From the NCBI GenBank assembly GCA_965153455.1, contig OZ234496.1:11059863-11123862 (forward strand): DNA of 64,000 nucleotides, given 5' to 3'. A model generated the notes under the pieces. The model worked only from the letters and a program-made list of their open reading frames with translations, was not told the DNA's origin and made no database searches. This DNA is from Sphagnum compactum. Taxonomy: Eukaryota > Bryophyta > Sphagnopsida > Sphagnales. Both the position numbers and the translations under genes were made by a program. Positions 12,960 through 23,045 of this stretch are shown in pieces (the stretch's first letter is position 1; every line of letters starts with the position of its first letter).

Positions 12960-12967
12960 CCTCAGAA

Positions 12968-13320
12968 CCTCTGTTATAAATTCAAGAACCTCTTCAGGTG
13001 GGGTATGATAGCAGAAATCATATCTTCAACTTACTGACAACAAGTCGGTTTCTGAACAGTTTGCAGCTACCTCTTCGGTCGCACTTCAGTAATGACAGGG
13101 AGTCTAGCTAGGCAAATAATAAAGTCAGTGTAGGGTAGAACCGCCCATCATCGAGCAAGTACGTATCACCAGACACTTTCCAATATTTCTAATGGGGAAA
13201 TTGTTCTCTCAGCGGAACAAGGAATTGCTCAATCAAATAAGCTGCAAGCTCGTTAGAAGAGACAGAAAATAATCTATTGAACTGAGAATGTGGGTGACAT
13301 CTGTTGTGCAGTCATTTGAA
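12968..13320 (+). repeat. Segmental duplication S1, continued
   Basis: This resembles 41,000-41,270 in the gene A flank (CAGTTTGCAGCTACC, ACTTCAGTAATGACAGG, ATTGAACTGAGAAT). It also resembles 57,880-58,080 in the gene B flank (AGCAACATGTCAATTTCC, ATGGCTTGCAG). All three array units therefore share this block. Confidence 0.65.
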
Positions 13321-14139
13321 TTTGTTGGTCATGCTTTTTCAGTTCACAATTCCTAACCAAGGTTAATTTTTGTGCCCATCAACGCCCAACACCTGTCAAA
13401 AAGATTAAGACAACTTGCCCAAACCCATAAAAACAATCATTTTTAAAAAAAGCCTGTTGTGTGATATGCAGTAAAATCATATGCCCTTCAATTCTCTTCA
13501 CTTGACATGTTGCACCCATCATTAAAAATACACAGCACTGGCCCACAATGGGAACCTTCACCTTGTTGAGTGAAGCCTCTTGGTAGAGACCCGGATTTAG
13601 TGTAAGGAGCGATATCTATAATATTTAGATGAGTTTTGGAGTTTTTACCCAGTGAGAGTGCTGGTTCACCCAAGGCTGAAATACTCCAACTGTTTTAAAA
13701 TTTTAAGAAAGTGGACCACTGTCCAGAGTTTTAAAAAGGAAATTTTCCAAAATAAAAAAAGACAAATGGTTTCGGGACAACCCCGACTAGGGATTCTTGT
13801 TGCAGAAGCATTATCTCAAAGCTTTTCTTTATTGTGGACTTTGAACCATTTCTTTCCTCTTCAGCTGACTCTTTTCCCTGCTCTTCTCTGCTTTGTGTTT
13901 TCCTCCTCACAATTGTCAAAGATTTTTCTTTTTCTGTTTTTTTGGGTTTTTAAGGTACATTCAAAGTTCTTTGAGCTAGATACATTCAGACTCTAGAATG
14001 CTTTTAATTTTACATGTAGAAACACTAATTTTATGCATCTATTTACAGCCCATCACTTACACTGTTCCTAACCCACAGTGCCACACTCATGAGCAATTTC
14101 AATCCTATTAAATGGGTTGTGCACCAGCTGATGGCATTC

Positions 14140-14530
14140 ACATGTTGGCCGACTTGATCATCATCGATCCCACCTGAGCAGATTTGGTAATCACGAGTTG
14201 TTTCATTTCACAGGATGACCGCGACAATGGTGGCTCAAGCAAAGGAAAGACTTTATCACGATCGGCACTTAATAAATGCGTTTGTTTCTTTGCTTTAAAC
14301 TTGTTTGAATGTTTACGTCAACAAGTGGACGACTTTTTTCATCGATGTGCTAACATGGTTTGATTAGCAAAGGGCACTGATGACTCTCCTTTGGTGATTC
14401 TAAATGCCTTCTATAAACGAAGAGTGTTAATAGCCTTGCAAAAAGCGCAGGTCATTTTTATTTTGAGACAGGCCATCATTGCAAGTGAGGATTCTTCTAG
14501 ACTTAGTACAATTTGAAGTTTCCCTTCCCA
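14140..14530 (+). pseudogene. Remnant of a LINE-like reverse-transcriptase polyprotein C-terminus
   Basis: Across shifting frames the plus strand reads LADLIIIDPT, ADLVITSCF, KERLYHDRHLINAFV, ECLRQQVDDFFHRCANMV, then FYKRRVLIALQKAQVIFIL. This order (a D-PT block, a KE-Y-DR block, a FxPLA-type segment, then a RRV-ALQ-AQ helix) is what I recall from C-terminal regions of repetitive reverse-transcriptase polyproteins of lower land plants. A stop and at least two frameshifts are present. Related remnants lie at 30,890-31,690 and 42,240-43,030. It sits in DNA (13,330-14,680) that is missing from the S2 unit, so the insertion may be this element. Confidence 0.5.
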
Positions 14531-14689
14531 TTTTAAATATGCTTCTTACTTAATTTGTTCCTTTGCCCCTTTGTGACCCCTTTGAGTTTTTGCTACTGGC
14601 TCGGACTTCGGTTCTTTCTGTTTGTTCTTCCTTACCCCCTTTGCTCAGTGCTTTGTTTAATGAAGTTTACCACGGTTTCATCATATTGA

Positions 14690-14958
14690 ATCCATTTCAC
14701 AGTAATGTTACCTTCTACTCAGAGTGTACACTGCTGGTTCACATTGATGAGAATTCTACCACAACTACCATGAATTACGGTGCAATTGAGTGGGTACCTA
14801 CTGGGTGTTGCTTGGAATATTATCTTGACCATGAAAGTTTTTAAGAAACTGAAAAATCATTTTAGTTTGTGATAAAGTTGGAGCCTGAATAAAGCCATGC
14901 CTACTCGCACACAATGCCATCATACTCACCAGCAGAGATGAATTTCTCTGCAGCCGTC
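14690..14958 (+). repeat. Segmental duplication S1, segment left of the copia insertion
   Basis: This matches 41,350-41,590 (CAGAGTGTACACTGCTGGTT, ACCACAACTACCA, TTGTGATAAAGTTGGAG and CATCATACTCA, each with a close S2 counterpart). The copia element is inserted immediately after it. Confidence 0.6.
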
Positions 14959-14963
14959 CTATA
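14959..14963. repeat. Target-site duplication CTATA (left)
   Basis: CTATA immediately precedes the TG that opens the left LTR. The same five bases follow the closing CA of the right LTR at 20,337-20,341. Confidence 0.9.
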
Positions 14964-15328
14964 TGAAAAAGATTGGGGGAGGGAGAGAGCTTGAGCTCTT
15001 GCAAACACACTCTGGCTGCTGCTTTAGCATTTGCAGCTGCAGCACTAGCTTCTGTTTGATGCTGTTGCTACTGCTGCTGCTACTGGGTCAGGACATCTCC
15101 TGCAGCTGCAAGTACACACACCGAGCTTGTGATAGAAACTCCTTGACGACCACTAGTCCCTCAAAAAAGCCGTGGCGAAGATCCGTCGCGCGCGCGTCAG
15201 TTGAAGTGAACGTAGAACGATCACTAAGCGCGCCAAAATGTAGAACGGTCACAGAGCGCGCCAAAATGTAGAATGGTCACTGAGGTCCATCATGAGTGTC
15301 AGCTCTAGTTGAGCTTGACATCTCAACA
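14964..15328 (-). repeat. 3' LTR of the copia element
   Basis: 365 bp, TGAAAAAGATTGGG... to ...CATCTCAACA on the plus strand. It contains a CTGCTG run, a CGCGCGCGC stretch, and two near-identical blocks of the form TAGAACG-TCAC-GAGCGCGCCAAAATG in tandem. It is the downstream LTR for the minus-strand element and contains the polyprotein stop codon. Confidence 0.95.
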
Positions 15329-18300
15329 CTCCCCCTCAAACTCAACTCCAACTCCATCACTCCAAGCATGCTGCGGAATCGGCGATGCTTTTCAGCTCCC
15401 AAGACCTTGGTGAAAATGTCAGCAACCTGATCCTCTGTGCTGACATAAATAAGATCAATCTCACCTGCCAAGACCTTCTCCCTGATGAAGTGATAATGAA
15501 CCTCAATGTGTTTCGTCCGCGCATGAAACATTGGGTTCCTAGCCAGCTGAATACTGCTAAGGTTATCACAATATATGACAACCTGTCTGTCCACATGCAG
15601 CCCCAAATCTCCAAGTAGCTTGCAGAGCCAAGCTACCTCACATGCTGCCATCGCAGCACCCTTGTACTCTGCCTCTATGCTCGACAAGGCAACTGTAGGC
15701 TGCTTCTTGCTACTCCAAGTAACAGCAGCACTCCCAAAAGAGAACATAAAACCGCTAGTAGATCTCCTGTCTGAGATGCTACCAGCCCAATCAGCATCTA
15801 CGTATCCATGCACCTGCAACTCCGTGCTAGCTTCATAAAAGAGACCATAATCTGCTGTGGCACTCACATAGCGTAGTGTGTGCTTCACACCATCCAAATG
15901 TGGCTTCCGAGGAACCTGCATAAACTGGCTCTCCAACCCAACTGTGTAGTTTAAGTCCGGTCTGGTGATCGTCATGTAGATAAGACTGCCCACTATCTTC
16001 CTGTACATGGTGGCATCCTCTAAAACCTCACCTACATCTGCACTCAGCTTGCCATTCTGATTCAGTGGTACAGAAATGGGCTTACAACCACCCATACCAT
16101 ATTTGGACAGCATGTCCAATGCATACTGTCGCTGTGACAACCATATACCCTTAGGCGTCCTGATGACCTCAATGCCTAGGAAGAATTTGAACTCACCCAA
16201 ATCCTTCATGTCAAATTTCTGCTTAAGGAGACGTTTTACATGCTCAACTTCCTTCTCATTGTCACCCCCAACAATCAAATCATCCACATAGATAGTGATG
16301 ACCACAATACCCTCATCACTTTTACGCACATAGAGTGAATGATCTGCATCTGACATACGAAAGCCAATGGTGACAAGAGACTCTGCAATTTTGTCATGCC
16401 ATGCTCTCGGTGCCTGTTTCAGTCCATACAAGGCTTTACGCAGCCTGCACACATAATTTGGGTGACTCATATCCTCATATCTAAGTGGCTGGTCCAAGTA
16501 CACTTCTTCTTGCAACTCGCCATGCAAGAAGGCATTCTTTACATCCATTTGATGTAATAGCCAACCTCTTGATGCAGCCACTGCAATCACAGCTCTCACT
16601 ATTGCCATCTTTGCAACAGGAGCAAATGTCTCCTCATAATCAATGCCATGTGTCTGGGCATATCCTTTGGCTACTAAACTAGCCTTATACCTGCTTATGC
16701 TTCCATCCGAGTTGTGCTTCACTTTGTACACCCACTTCCATCCAATAGCCTTTTTCCCTTCAGGCAGAAGCACCAACTCCCATGTCCTGTTTGCATCCAA
16801 TGCAGCCATCTCCTCATCCATGGCTTTATCCCAAAGTGCATGCCCAATGGCATCCTCAAAACAAATGGGTTCAGCATCCTGCACAACCTTTGCCATATAT
16901 GCATAATGGCGAGCTACATAACCATCATATATTAATCTCTGGACTGGTCGTCTTTCCCTGGTAGACCTGCGGGGACCTGGATCTGTCTGTGGTGTCCTAT
17001 TTGCTACATTAGCTCTTTTCACACCAGGTGTATTAATAGCTGGAATCCCAAACTCCTCATCAAGGCTCTGCTCAGAGCCACTAGACTCTCCATCTACATG
17101 TGAATATCCTGCAGAAATGTCAGGCATACCAAGGGCCTCACCAACCTTCTCTTTTCCTTTATATGATGCATCACCTGTATTTGTAGGACTGCTATTATGA
17201 CGCAGCCTACCGCTCCATGGTCTATTAGTAGACCCACTAGAAGGGGACTTTCGTGGTCCACTCAATGTTTGTGATTGCTGACCTGCATTCTTTACAACCA
17301 CATGCTCATTTGCATCAGCCCCAATAGTGTCTTTCACATCAACATACCAACTGCTCATTTCATCAAACACAACATCCCTGCTCACCCTCATTTTATGTGT
17401 GACAGGGTTATAACATCTGTACCCTTTCTGCTCAAGTGAGTACCCAATGAAAACACATTTTTCAGCCTTCGGATCTAGCTTAGTCCGTAGCTCATCTGGT
17501 ACATGTACATATGCAATGCACCCAAACACCTTCAAGTGTGACAAATCTGGTTTTCTGCCACTGTACTTCTCCTCTGGAGTCATACCATGCACTGCTGCTG
17601 TGGGGGTCCTGTTCATGATGTAGACTACAGTCGCAACTGCTTCAGCCCAATAATGATGTGGCATGCTCTTGTCAGCCATTAATGCACGAGCAACCTCTGC
17701 AATGTGCCTATTCTTTCTCTCAGCAACTCCATTTTGCTGCGGAGTATACCTGCATGTGAATTGCCTCTGAATTCCATGCATTTTTAGATATGTAGTAAAT
17801 TTATTGGAGAAATATTCTCCCCTTCCATCTGACCTTAGGCACTTAACTTGCAACCCTGTTTGCTTTTCAGCCAACATTCTGAATTTCTGAAAGTGAGTGA
17901 ACACTTCACTTTTTTCCTTCATGAAGTACACCCACACTCTTCTTGTGTGGTCATCAATGAATGACACATAGTAGCGACATCCTCCCATTGACGCTGTCTT
18001 GGTTGGCCCCCATACATCTAAGTGCACTACATCAAGTGCTCTCTTACTTACATTCTTGTCATGCGAAAACACATTCTTTGTTTGTTTCCCAAGTTGACAT
18101 GCTTCACATATCTTATGCATTCCATCCACCTTAAACTTTGGCAAACCTGTGACAATTTCTGAACTCTGCATAGATTTCAATCGCTGCTCATTTACATGAC
18201 CAATACGCTTATGCCATATGTCCATATCAGCCACAACTCCTGCACCTTGTGCAAACATAGCAGCTTCCACCTCAGGCATGCTTACATCCAAAGTAAACAT

Positions 18301-19614
18301 TCTGCCCACTCTTTTGCCCTTAGCAACTAAACGACATTTGTCCTTGAAGTCTTCGACATAGCAGCCATCAGGGTTGAACCGAACTTGCAAACCTTGCTCA
18401 ATCATTTGCCCAACAGAAACCAAGTTCTTTGTGATATTGGGCACATGAAGTACATCAGACAAGTACTTTATCTTGCCATCTTGCATAGCTAATGGCACAT
18501 TCCCGATATGAGCAATGGGATGGGCTGTGTCATCTCCTGTCTCTACATAACCTGGTTTTTCCAGATTTTTGACATCCCCAAACCACTCACCATGATAGGT
18601 CATGTGGTTAGAGGCTCCCGAATCCACATACCATACATTATCAACATTTGTGGATGCATTTGCAGCCACTGTATTTAGCATGTGCTGCACAACAAATAGA
18701 TGCTCATACCTATCTTCAGCCTGCTTGCTTGAGGATGCATAATTATTCTGCTGTAGTCTTCCAGTCCTCATGTCACTTTCCTTCTTTCTACATTCTCTGG
18801 CCCAATGGCCTGGTTTGCCACAATAATGATAGTCTCTAGAATCTGATCCAAATTGTTGTCTGTTCCAATTGCCACGTCCTCTTTGGCCCCCCCTGCCTTG
18901 AGACTGACCTCTTCCACCACCTCTGTATGACTGTTGTTGCTGTGAGTCATTTGACTGTTGCTGTCCAGAACTCTGATTTCCAAAACGGCCACCACCTTGG
19001 CCTTGACCACGACCTCTTCCTCTGCCTCTACTTATATTTGAGTAGAAGGCCTGCTGCTCTACATTGTTCTTGTTTTGTGTAGAACAATCTTCATTTAAAG
19101 TTTTCTCTTCTACAATCAGCATTGAAACAAGATCTCGAAAGTTTGGAACATTCTCCCTAACAATTATGGATGTCTTGAAAGGTTTGTATTCCTTTCCAAG
19201 TCCATTTAAACAGACGCTGACCAAATCATCATCATCCACAGATACATTAATAGATGCAAGGGATTCAACAATACCTTTGATCTTCAATGAATACTCATTG
19301 ATAGACATGTTCTTCTTCTCCACAGTGTGCAGCTCTTGCTTTAGCTGCAGCTTCCTTGCCTTTGTATTTGTCTGGAACATCTGCACCAGGTTTTGCCATG
19401 CTTCTGCTGGAGTGTGAGCATCCTGTATGTGCCCAATCATAGTGTCTATAACACTGACAGACAACCAATACATGACCTTGCGTGCACCCTGGTTCCAATC
19501 CTTGAATGCTTTTATCTCTACTGCAGTGGCATTTTCCTCAGGCAGCTCTGGAGGGTCTTCATTCTCACCTTCCACATAGTCCCAAAATCCTTTTCCCATA
19601 AGGAAATTGGTCAT
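15277..19614 (-). CDS. Copia gag-pol polyprotein (1,445 aa from the first usable Met)
   Basis: Domains in order: UBN2-type gag (about 1-200), an Arg/Gly/Gln-rich stretch (about 205-255), a zinc knuckle (about 262-275), aspartic protease with DSGA (Asp at 331), integrase with HHCC finger (about 460-510) and catalytic Asp 533, Asp 596 and Glu 632, reverse transcriptase with YVDD (Asp 1111-1112), and RNase H with DADWAG and EAEY motifs. All pol catalytic residues look intact. The zinc knuckle is not: its first cysteine is Tyr (codon at 18,829-18,831), a one-base change from Cys. The natural start appears to be 24 codons upstream at 19,684-19,686, cut off by an in-frame TAG at 19,624-19,626 where the family usually has Trp. 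The end runs 52 bp into the 3' LTR. Confidence 0.92.
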   Translation of the reverse strand: MTNFLMGKGFWDYVEGENEDPPELPEENATAVEIKAFKDWNQGARKVMYWLSVSVIDTMIGHIQDAHTPAEAWQNLVQMFQTNTKARKLQLKQELHTVEKKNMSINEYSLKIKGIVESLASINVSVDDDDLVSVCLNGLGKEYKPFKTSIIVRENVPNFRDLVSMLIVEEKTLNEDCSTQNKNNVEQQAFYSNISRGRGRGRGQGQGGGRFGNQSSGQQQSNDSQQQQSYRGGGRGQSQGRGGQRGRGNWNRQQFGSDSRDYHYCGKPGHWARECRKKESDMRTGRLQQNNYASSSKQAEDRYEHLFVVQHMLNTVAANASTNVDNVWYVDSGASNHMTYHGEWFGDVKNLEKPGYVETGDDTAHPIAHIGNVPLAMQDGKIKYLSDVLHVPNITKNLVSVGQMIEQGLQVRFNPDGCYVEDFKDKCRLVAKGKRVGRMFTLDVSMPEVEAAMFAQGAGVVADMDIWHKRIGHVNEQRLKSMQSSEIVTGLPKFKVDGMHKICEACQLGKQTKNVFSHDKNVSKRALDVVHLDVWGPTKTASMGGCRYYVSFIDDHTRRVWVYFMKEKSEVFTHFQKFRMLAEKQTGLQVKCLRSDGRGEYFSNKFTTYLKMHGIQRQFTCRYTPQQNGVAERKNRHIAEVARALMADKSMPHHYWAEAVATVVYIMNRTPTAAVHGMTPEEKYSGRKPDLSHLKVFGCIAYVHVPDELRTKLDPKAEKCVFIGYSLEQKGYRCYNPVTHKMRVSRDVVFDEMSSWYVDVKDTIGADANEHVVVKNAGQQSQTLSGPRKSPSSGSTNRPWSGRLRHNSSPTNTGDASYKGKEKVGEALGMPDISAGYSHVDGESSGSEQSLDEEFGIPAINTPGVKRANVANRTPQTDPGPRRSTRERRPVQRLIYDGYVARHYAYMAKVVQDAEPICFEDAIGHALWDKAMDEEMAALDANRTWELVLLPEGKKAIGWKWVYKVKHNSDGSISRYKASLVAKGYAQTHGIDYEETFAPVAKMAIVRAVIAVAASRGWLLHQMDVKNAFLHGELQEEVYLDQPLRYEDMSHPNYVCRLRKALYGLKQAPRAWHDKIAESLVTIGFRMSDADHSLYVRKSDEGIVVITIYVDDLIVGGDNEKEVEHVKRLLKQKFDMKDLGEFKFFLGIEVIRTPKGIWLSQRQYALDMLSKYGMGGCKPISVPLNQNGKLSADVGEVLEDATMYRKIVGSLIYMTITRPDLNYTVGLESQFMQVPRKPHLDGVKHTLRYVSATADYGLFYEASTELQVHGYVDADWAGSISDRRSTSGFMFSFGSAAVTWSSKKQPTVALSSIEAEYKGAAMAACEVAWLCKLLGDLGLHVDRQVVIYCDNLSSIQLARNPMFHARTKHIEVHYHFIREKVLAGEIDLIYVSTEDQVADIFTKVLGAEKHRRFRSMLGVMELELSLRGSVEMSSSTRADTHDGPQ
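15329..15342 (-). other. Polypurine tract of the copia element
   Basis: On the minus strand TTTGAGGGGGAG lies directly before the 3' LTR. This is the usual primer site for plus-strand DNA synthesis. It is also read as coding sequence, since the polyprotein frame passes through it. Confidence 0.8.
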
Positions 19615-19623
19615 CTTGAACTT

Positions 19624-19686
19624 CTAAGCATGGAAGTTGTTATTGTCAAGCTTCTCACTAACAATTTGATTGATGCCGTCTGACAT
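19624..19686 (-). pseudogene. Cut-off N-terminus of copia gag
   Basis: An ATG at 19,684-19,686 opens the polyprotein frame on the minus strand and reads MSDGINQIVSEKLD and onward for 20 codons before a TAG at 19,624-19,626. The frame then continues without further stops into the long polyprotein, whose first Met lies 12 bp downstream of the stop codon. In relatives the position of the stop is the conserved gag Trp, so this looks like a single G-to-A nonsense change. Confidence 0.7.
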
Positions 19687-19956
19687 CTTGTCCGAATAGC
19701 ACACGAACGCCTGCTGACTCAAAACAGAGGTCGAGATGATGCAGAAACACAGTTTCAGCCCCAAAATTTTGTACAATCCCTATAGCTTCGTCTTGGCGAA
19801 GACAGCTCCTCGATCCGATGTCGTTTGCCGATGCCTCCCGAAGAGCTCCGACACGGGTGTAGTGGCGAACACGAAGGGGGAAGAGATGATGACCTCTTGC
19901 TGTCGTATCCCTCCTTTGCTTCTTGTGCTTGCTGCTCAGCCCTTAGCCTGAACCTC

Positions 19957-19968
19957 GCTCTGATACCA
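19957..19968 (-). other. Primer-binding site (initiator tRNA-Met)
   Basis: The minus strand reads TGGTATCAGAGC directly after the right LTR. This is the standard plant copia site, complementary to the 3' end of initiator tRNA-Met. It fixes the element's orientation, with the 5' LTR on the right. Confidence 0.92.
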
Positions 19969-20336
19969 TGAAAAAGATTGGGGGAGGGAGAGAGCTTGAG
20001 CTCTTACAAACACACTCTGGCTGCTGCTTCAGCATTTGCAGCTGCAGCACTAGCTTCTGTTTGATGCTGTTGCTACTGCTGCTGCTGCTACTGGGTCAGG
20101 ACATCTCCTGCAGCTGCAAGTACACACACCGAGCTTGTGATAGAAACTCCTTGACGACCACTAGTCCCTCAAAAAAGTCGTGGCGAAGATCCGTCGCGCG
20201 CGCGTCAGTCGAAGTGAACGTAGAACGATCACTAAGCGCGCCAAAATGTAGAACGGTCACAGAGCGCGCCAAAATGTAGAACGGTCACTGAGGTCCATCA
20301 TGAGTGTCAGCTCTAGTTGAGCTTGACATCTCAACA
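19969..20336 (-). repeat. 5' LTR of the copia element
   Basis: 368 bp. It differs from the left LTR by five transitions and one additional CTG-type triplet. As the upstream LTR it should hold the promoter, but no convincing TATA box was recognised. It is followed by the CTATA target duplication (20,337-20,341). Confidence 0.95.
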
Positions 20337-20341
20337 CTATA

Positions 20342-21477
20342 ACGCATCCCTCTTCAATTGAGTAAGACCTACAAGGGATTTCTTATTCTGGGAATGGTGT
20401 ATTGCTGGCCATCGTGACTCTGGGTGTCATTCGCTAAGTTTCTGTTGAAGCTGGGTTCACTCATGCTTGTCCAATAAAAAGTTAGTACACAAAATAAAAT
20501 TTCAGATTATCACAATGAAACAACTGTTAAGGTTAGGTAAAACTTTAGTTGTAGGTGGTCATGGGTTCATTTGTCCTTAGCTTCGGATTTTTACTTCAGG
20601 CCTCTCCTGAGGTTTGTTTATGATGAAACCCTGCCATTCATAAATAAATCAAAGCACCCAGAAAAGGGGAAAACACAAGGGGAAAAAAAAAAGGAAGAAC
20701 CCACATCCAAGAAGACAAAAGAACCACCAAAAGAGGGCAAACCACCAGGGAACATCAAGTTCCCAAACCCCCTCCTGTCACGAGAAGCATATCAGGTTTG
20801 TTTAGTTTTAGCCTGGCTTAGCCTCCTGTCTAAGAACCTTAGATCTAGATCTAAGAGGCTCATCCTAACTACGTTCAAGAAGCACAAGCCTCTTCTGTCT
20901 TTCTTCCAATAAACTTTTCTGATACTGCAGACAGATCATAGCTTTGTAGTTTGTACTCCTTAACTACATAGTGATATACATCTATGACAGACCTTCCAGG
21001 GAGGTCAATGATTATATAATCATTAAGACTGAGCTCTTCCAGTTAATGTCTATCCTCTTAGTACCCATGCTAGCGACTCTTGATAGTGATGGGAGTTATA
21101 GTCGTCTCCACAACTTGCAAGGAATGCCGCTACAGAGTGTGATTGAGAGCATCATGTGCCATCAGCTTGAAGGTAGCACTTTTATGAGTGTTGTAAATAA
21201 GGATTGAACCTTAGGGTAGGAATCTGTGGATGTTATGAGTTGACATGTGTCCAAATGTGTCATGAAAGGTTTGTAGTTGTGTTTAGAGCAAGATTGAATC
21301 ATGACCAACGCAATGGAGGACTTGTATTATTTAGCTGGTTCATTGCTGATTAGTCTTGTGACTTTCCATTTTTTCCTTGGATTCTAGATGGTGCCAACAA
21401 TGTTTATTGCCCAACATTATATTATAAGTTCTTCAGACTTGGAGTATTAATGAATTAAGTTGGAAAGAAAACTATAA
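20342..21477. other. Region with one doubtful exon-like frame
   Basis: A plus-strand frame at 20,571-20,912 encodes a Lys/Pro/Glu-rich stretch (KGKTQGEKKKEEPTSKKTKE and similar) up to GNIKFPNPLLSREAYQ. A possible splice donor (CAG|GTTTGT) follows, and CCTTAG or TTCAG upstream could act as acceptors. I do not recognise the protein. A lysine-rich composition can arise from A-rich DNA, so this is an unconfirmed exon at best. The remainder shows nothing. Confidence 0.3.
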
Positions 21478-22501
21478 TCTAATATATTAAAGCAAACATG
21501 GTGGTGTCTGTCTGTCTGTGGTGACAAACAGGGCAGGGCAGGGGCAGGGCAGGGCGGCCAGGGCAGACACCTGCCCACTGGACCTGCTGGCGGCCCGCAG
21601 CAACAGCCCGTCGTCGGTCGTCGTCGGTCCTCCTTGGGGGTAAGGGGGTTAGGGTTAGAGTTGCTGCCTAAACTCTAAACCCATGGTGTCTGAACAAGAT
21701 TCCTCTCTCCAAAACCCCAATGTTTTCAATCTCAGATTTTCTGCTTCTATAAATGCAGTAGTACTACAGTTTGCTTGCTAGCTCTATTGGGTGATTTTTT
21801 TTTTTGGTTTTCCTGGAAAAATTCATCCTTTGATACAAAAAAGTCACCACTAATAAACACAAATGATACCTCAAGATTGATTCCCCATTGCAATGGGTTT
21901 GATTAATTTTGTTTTATTTTGTTTTTTGGCGATTTTGTGGGAAGTATTTTGGAAAGGGAATATTCTATTACAAATTTTATTTTTTAATTTTAAAATTGTA
22001 TTTTTTAATTTTAAAATTTTCCAATAATCGTCACAATCACATACAATATGCTATGAATGGGTCCTTGGAATTTTCTATATTCATATTTTTATTACCAAAA
22101 AAATTGGCTAAATATACATATTGATGATCCTCTCTTGAATAACATCACAAAATTGGAACAGAAAAAAAGAAAAAAAAAACAATGGCCTATTATATAAAAG
22201 ATTATCAAAATACACTGAATTTTGTAAAGGCTGAGGTTTTCTTTTTAATATATTTTTCTTACATTAAAGATTTGGTTAATAAAGAGATGGTGAAATAATT
22301 GGCATTTGGTTAAATTTAGCTCAAAAAAAGAAAATTGCTGCCTGTAAATATGCCCAGGATGTTATGATTAGGGTTAGGGTTAGCACGAGAAGCTACATTC
22401 ACGACGTGCAGCTGTTTAAAACAGAATGCTTCTTCGAAATAAATACGGTTTAAAGAAATCGGGGGACTTCACAGTGTCCGAAGGTCACGGGTACCCACTA
22501 G
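21478..22501 (+). mobile_element. Non-autonomous Helitron, 1,024 bp
   Basis: It begins TCTAATATATTAAAGC, a typical plant Helitron 5' end, and ends with CTAG. It is inserted between A (21,477) and T (22,502), as Helitrons require, with no target duplication. A short hairpin (GTGTCC-GAA-GGTCAC, one mismatch) at 22,474-22,488 lies about 10 bases before the CTAG. After the 5' end comes a GTCTGTCTGTCTGTGG run, also seen in the second Helitron. It encodes no Rep/helicase. The interior holds a G-rich island and short telomere-like TTAGGG units. Confidence 0.7.
21531..21557 (+). other. Potential G-quadruplex
   Basis: Five runs of three or four G separated by CA dinucleotides (GGGCAGGGCAGGGGCAGGG and onward), within the Helitron. 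The short loops fit a stable intramolecular quadruplex on the plus strand. This is sequence inference only. Confidence 0.55.
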
Positions 22502-22639
22502 TTTTTTCAAAAAGGAACATGCTGCCAATTTTTGGATAAAGGCTTCTCTGTGTGCTGAGTGTGATGATGCAACACTTTGTTCAGAATTTGATTGATTGTG
22601 TGACTGTCATCACATGGTTTGTCGGTTGTGACTAGTCAT

Positions 22640-23045
22640 CTGACTAATTTTGATGACATGGCATGTTCATGGTCACCAATCATTTGACTAACTATGATGA
22701 CATCATAGTGCATTGTGACCGTGGAGTATGATTCATGGAGTTGACATGGCAATGGCATTGTGACTAACTATGTGACTAAGTGTGTTGACATGGCGTGCCA
22801 ACATGATTATTTTTATGATTGACTTCGATGATGTGGCATGTTCATTATAATGATTAAGGCTATGATTGAATGTGACAATGCAACATGCCCATTGTGACTA
22901 ATTATTTGACTTAATGTGGTGAGTTTGAACTTAATATGTCCAAATTGATTATTTGTTTGACTAAATATGATGACATGGCATGTCTATACGACCAATTCTT
23001 TAATTAAATGTAAACATGGCATTTCCATTTTAATTAGTTGTTGGT
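22640..23045 (+). repeat. Degenerate minisatellite, period about 45 bp
   Basis: About nine diverged units share GTGACTAA-TTTGACTAA-GTGATGACATGGCATG. GATGACATGG-type words recur near 22,652, 22,697, 22,741, 22,786, 22,829, 22,876, 22,920 and 22,970. A run of G follows at about 23,152-23,164. There is no coding potential. Confidence 0.6.

Larger units (their letters stand above)
14964..20336 (-). mobile_element. Ty1/copia LTR retrotransposon, 5,373 bp, nearly intact
   Basis: A complete element on the minus strand: two LTRs of 365 and 368 bp with TG...CA ends, a 5-bp CTATA target duplication, an initiator-Met primer-binding site beside the right (5') LTR, a purine tract beside the left (3') LTR, and one long polyprotein frame. 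The domain order gag-protease-integrase-reverse transcriptase-RNase H defines copia. By eye the LTRs differ by five substitutions, all transitions, and one 3-bp indel in a CTG run, so the insertion is young. Two gag lesions (an early TAG and a lost zinc-knuckle cysteine) suggest this copy needs helper proteins. Confidence 0.95.

Noticed and set aside
14963-15271. LTR-encoded small proteins (102-103 codons)
   Set aside because: The frames start at the LTR's first bases and are present in both LTRs only because the LTRs are duplicates. No motif is seen.
21640-22390. Interstitial telomere
   Set aside because: Only two or three TTAGGG-like units at each place, and plant telomeres are usually TTTAGGG. 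Chance or captured sequence is more likely.
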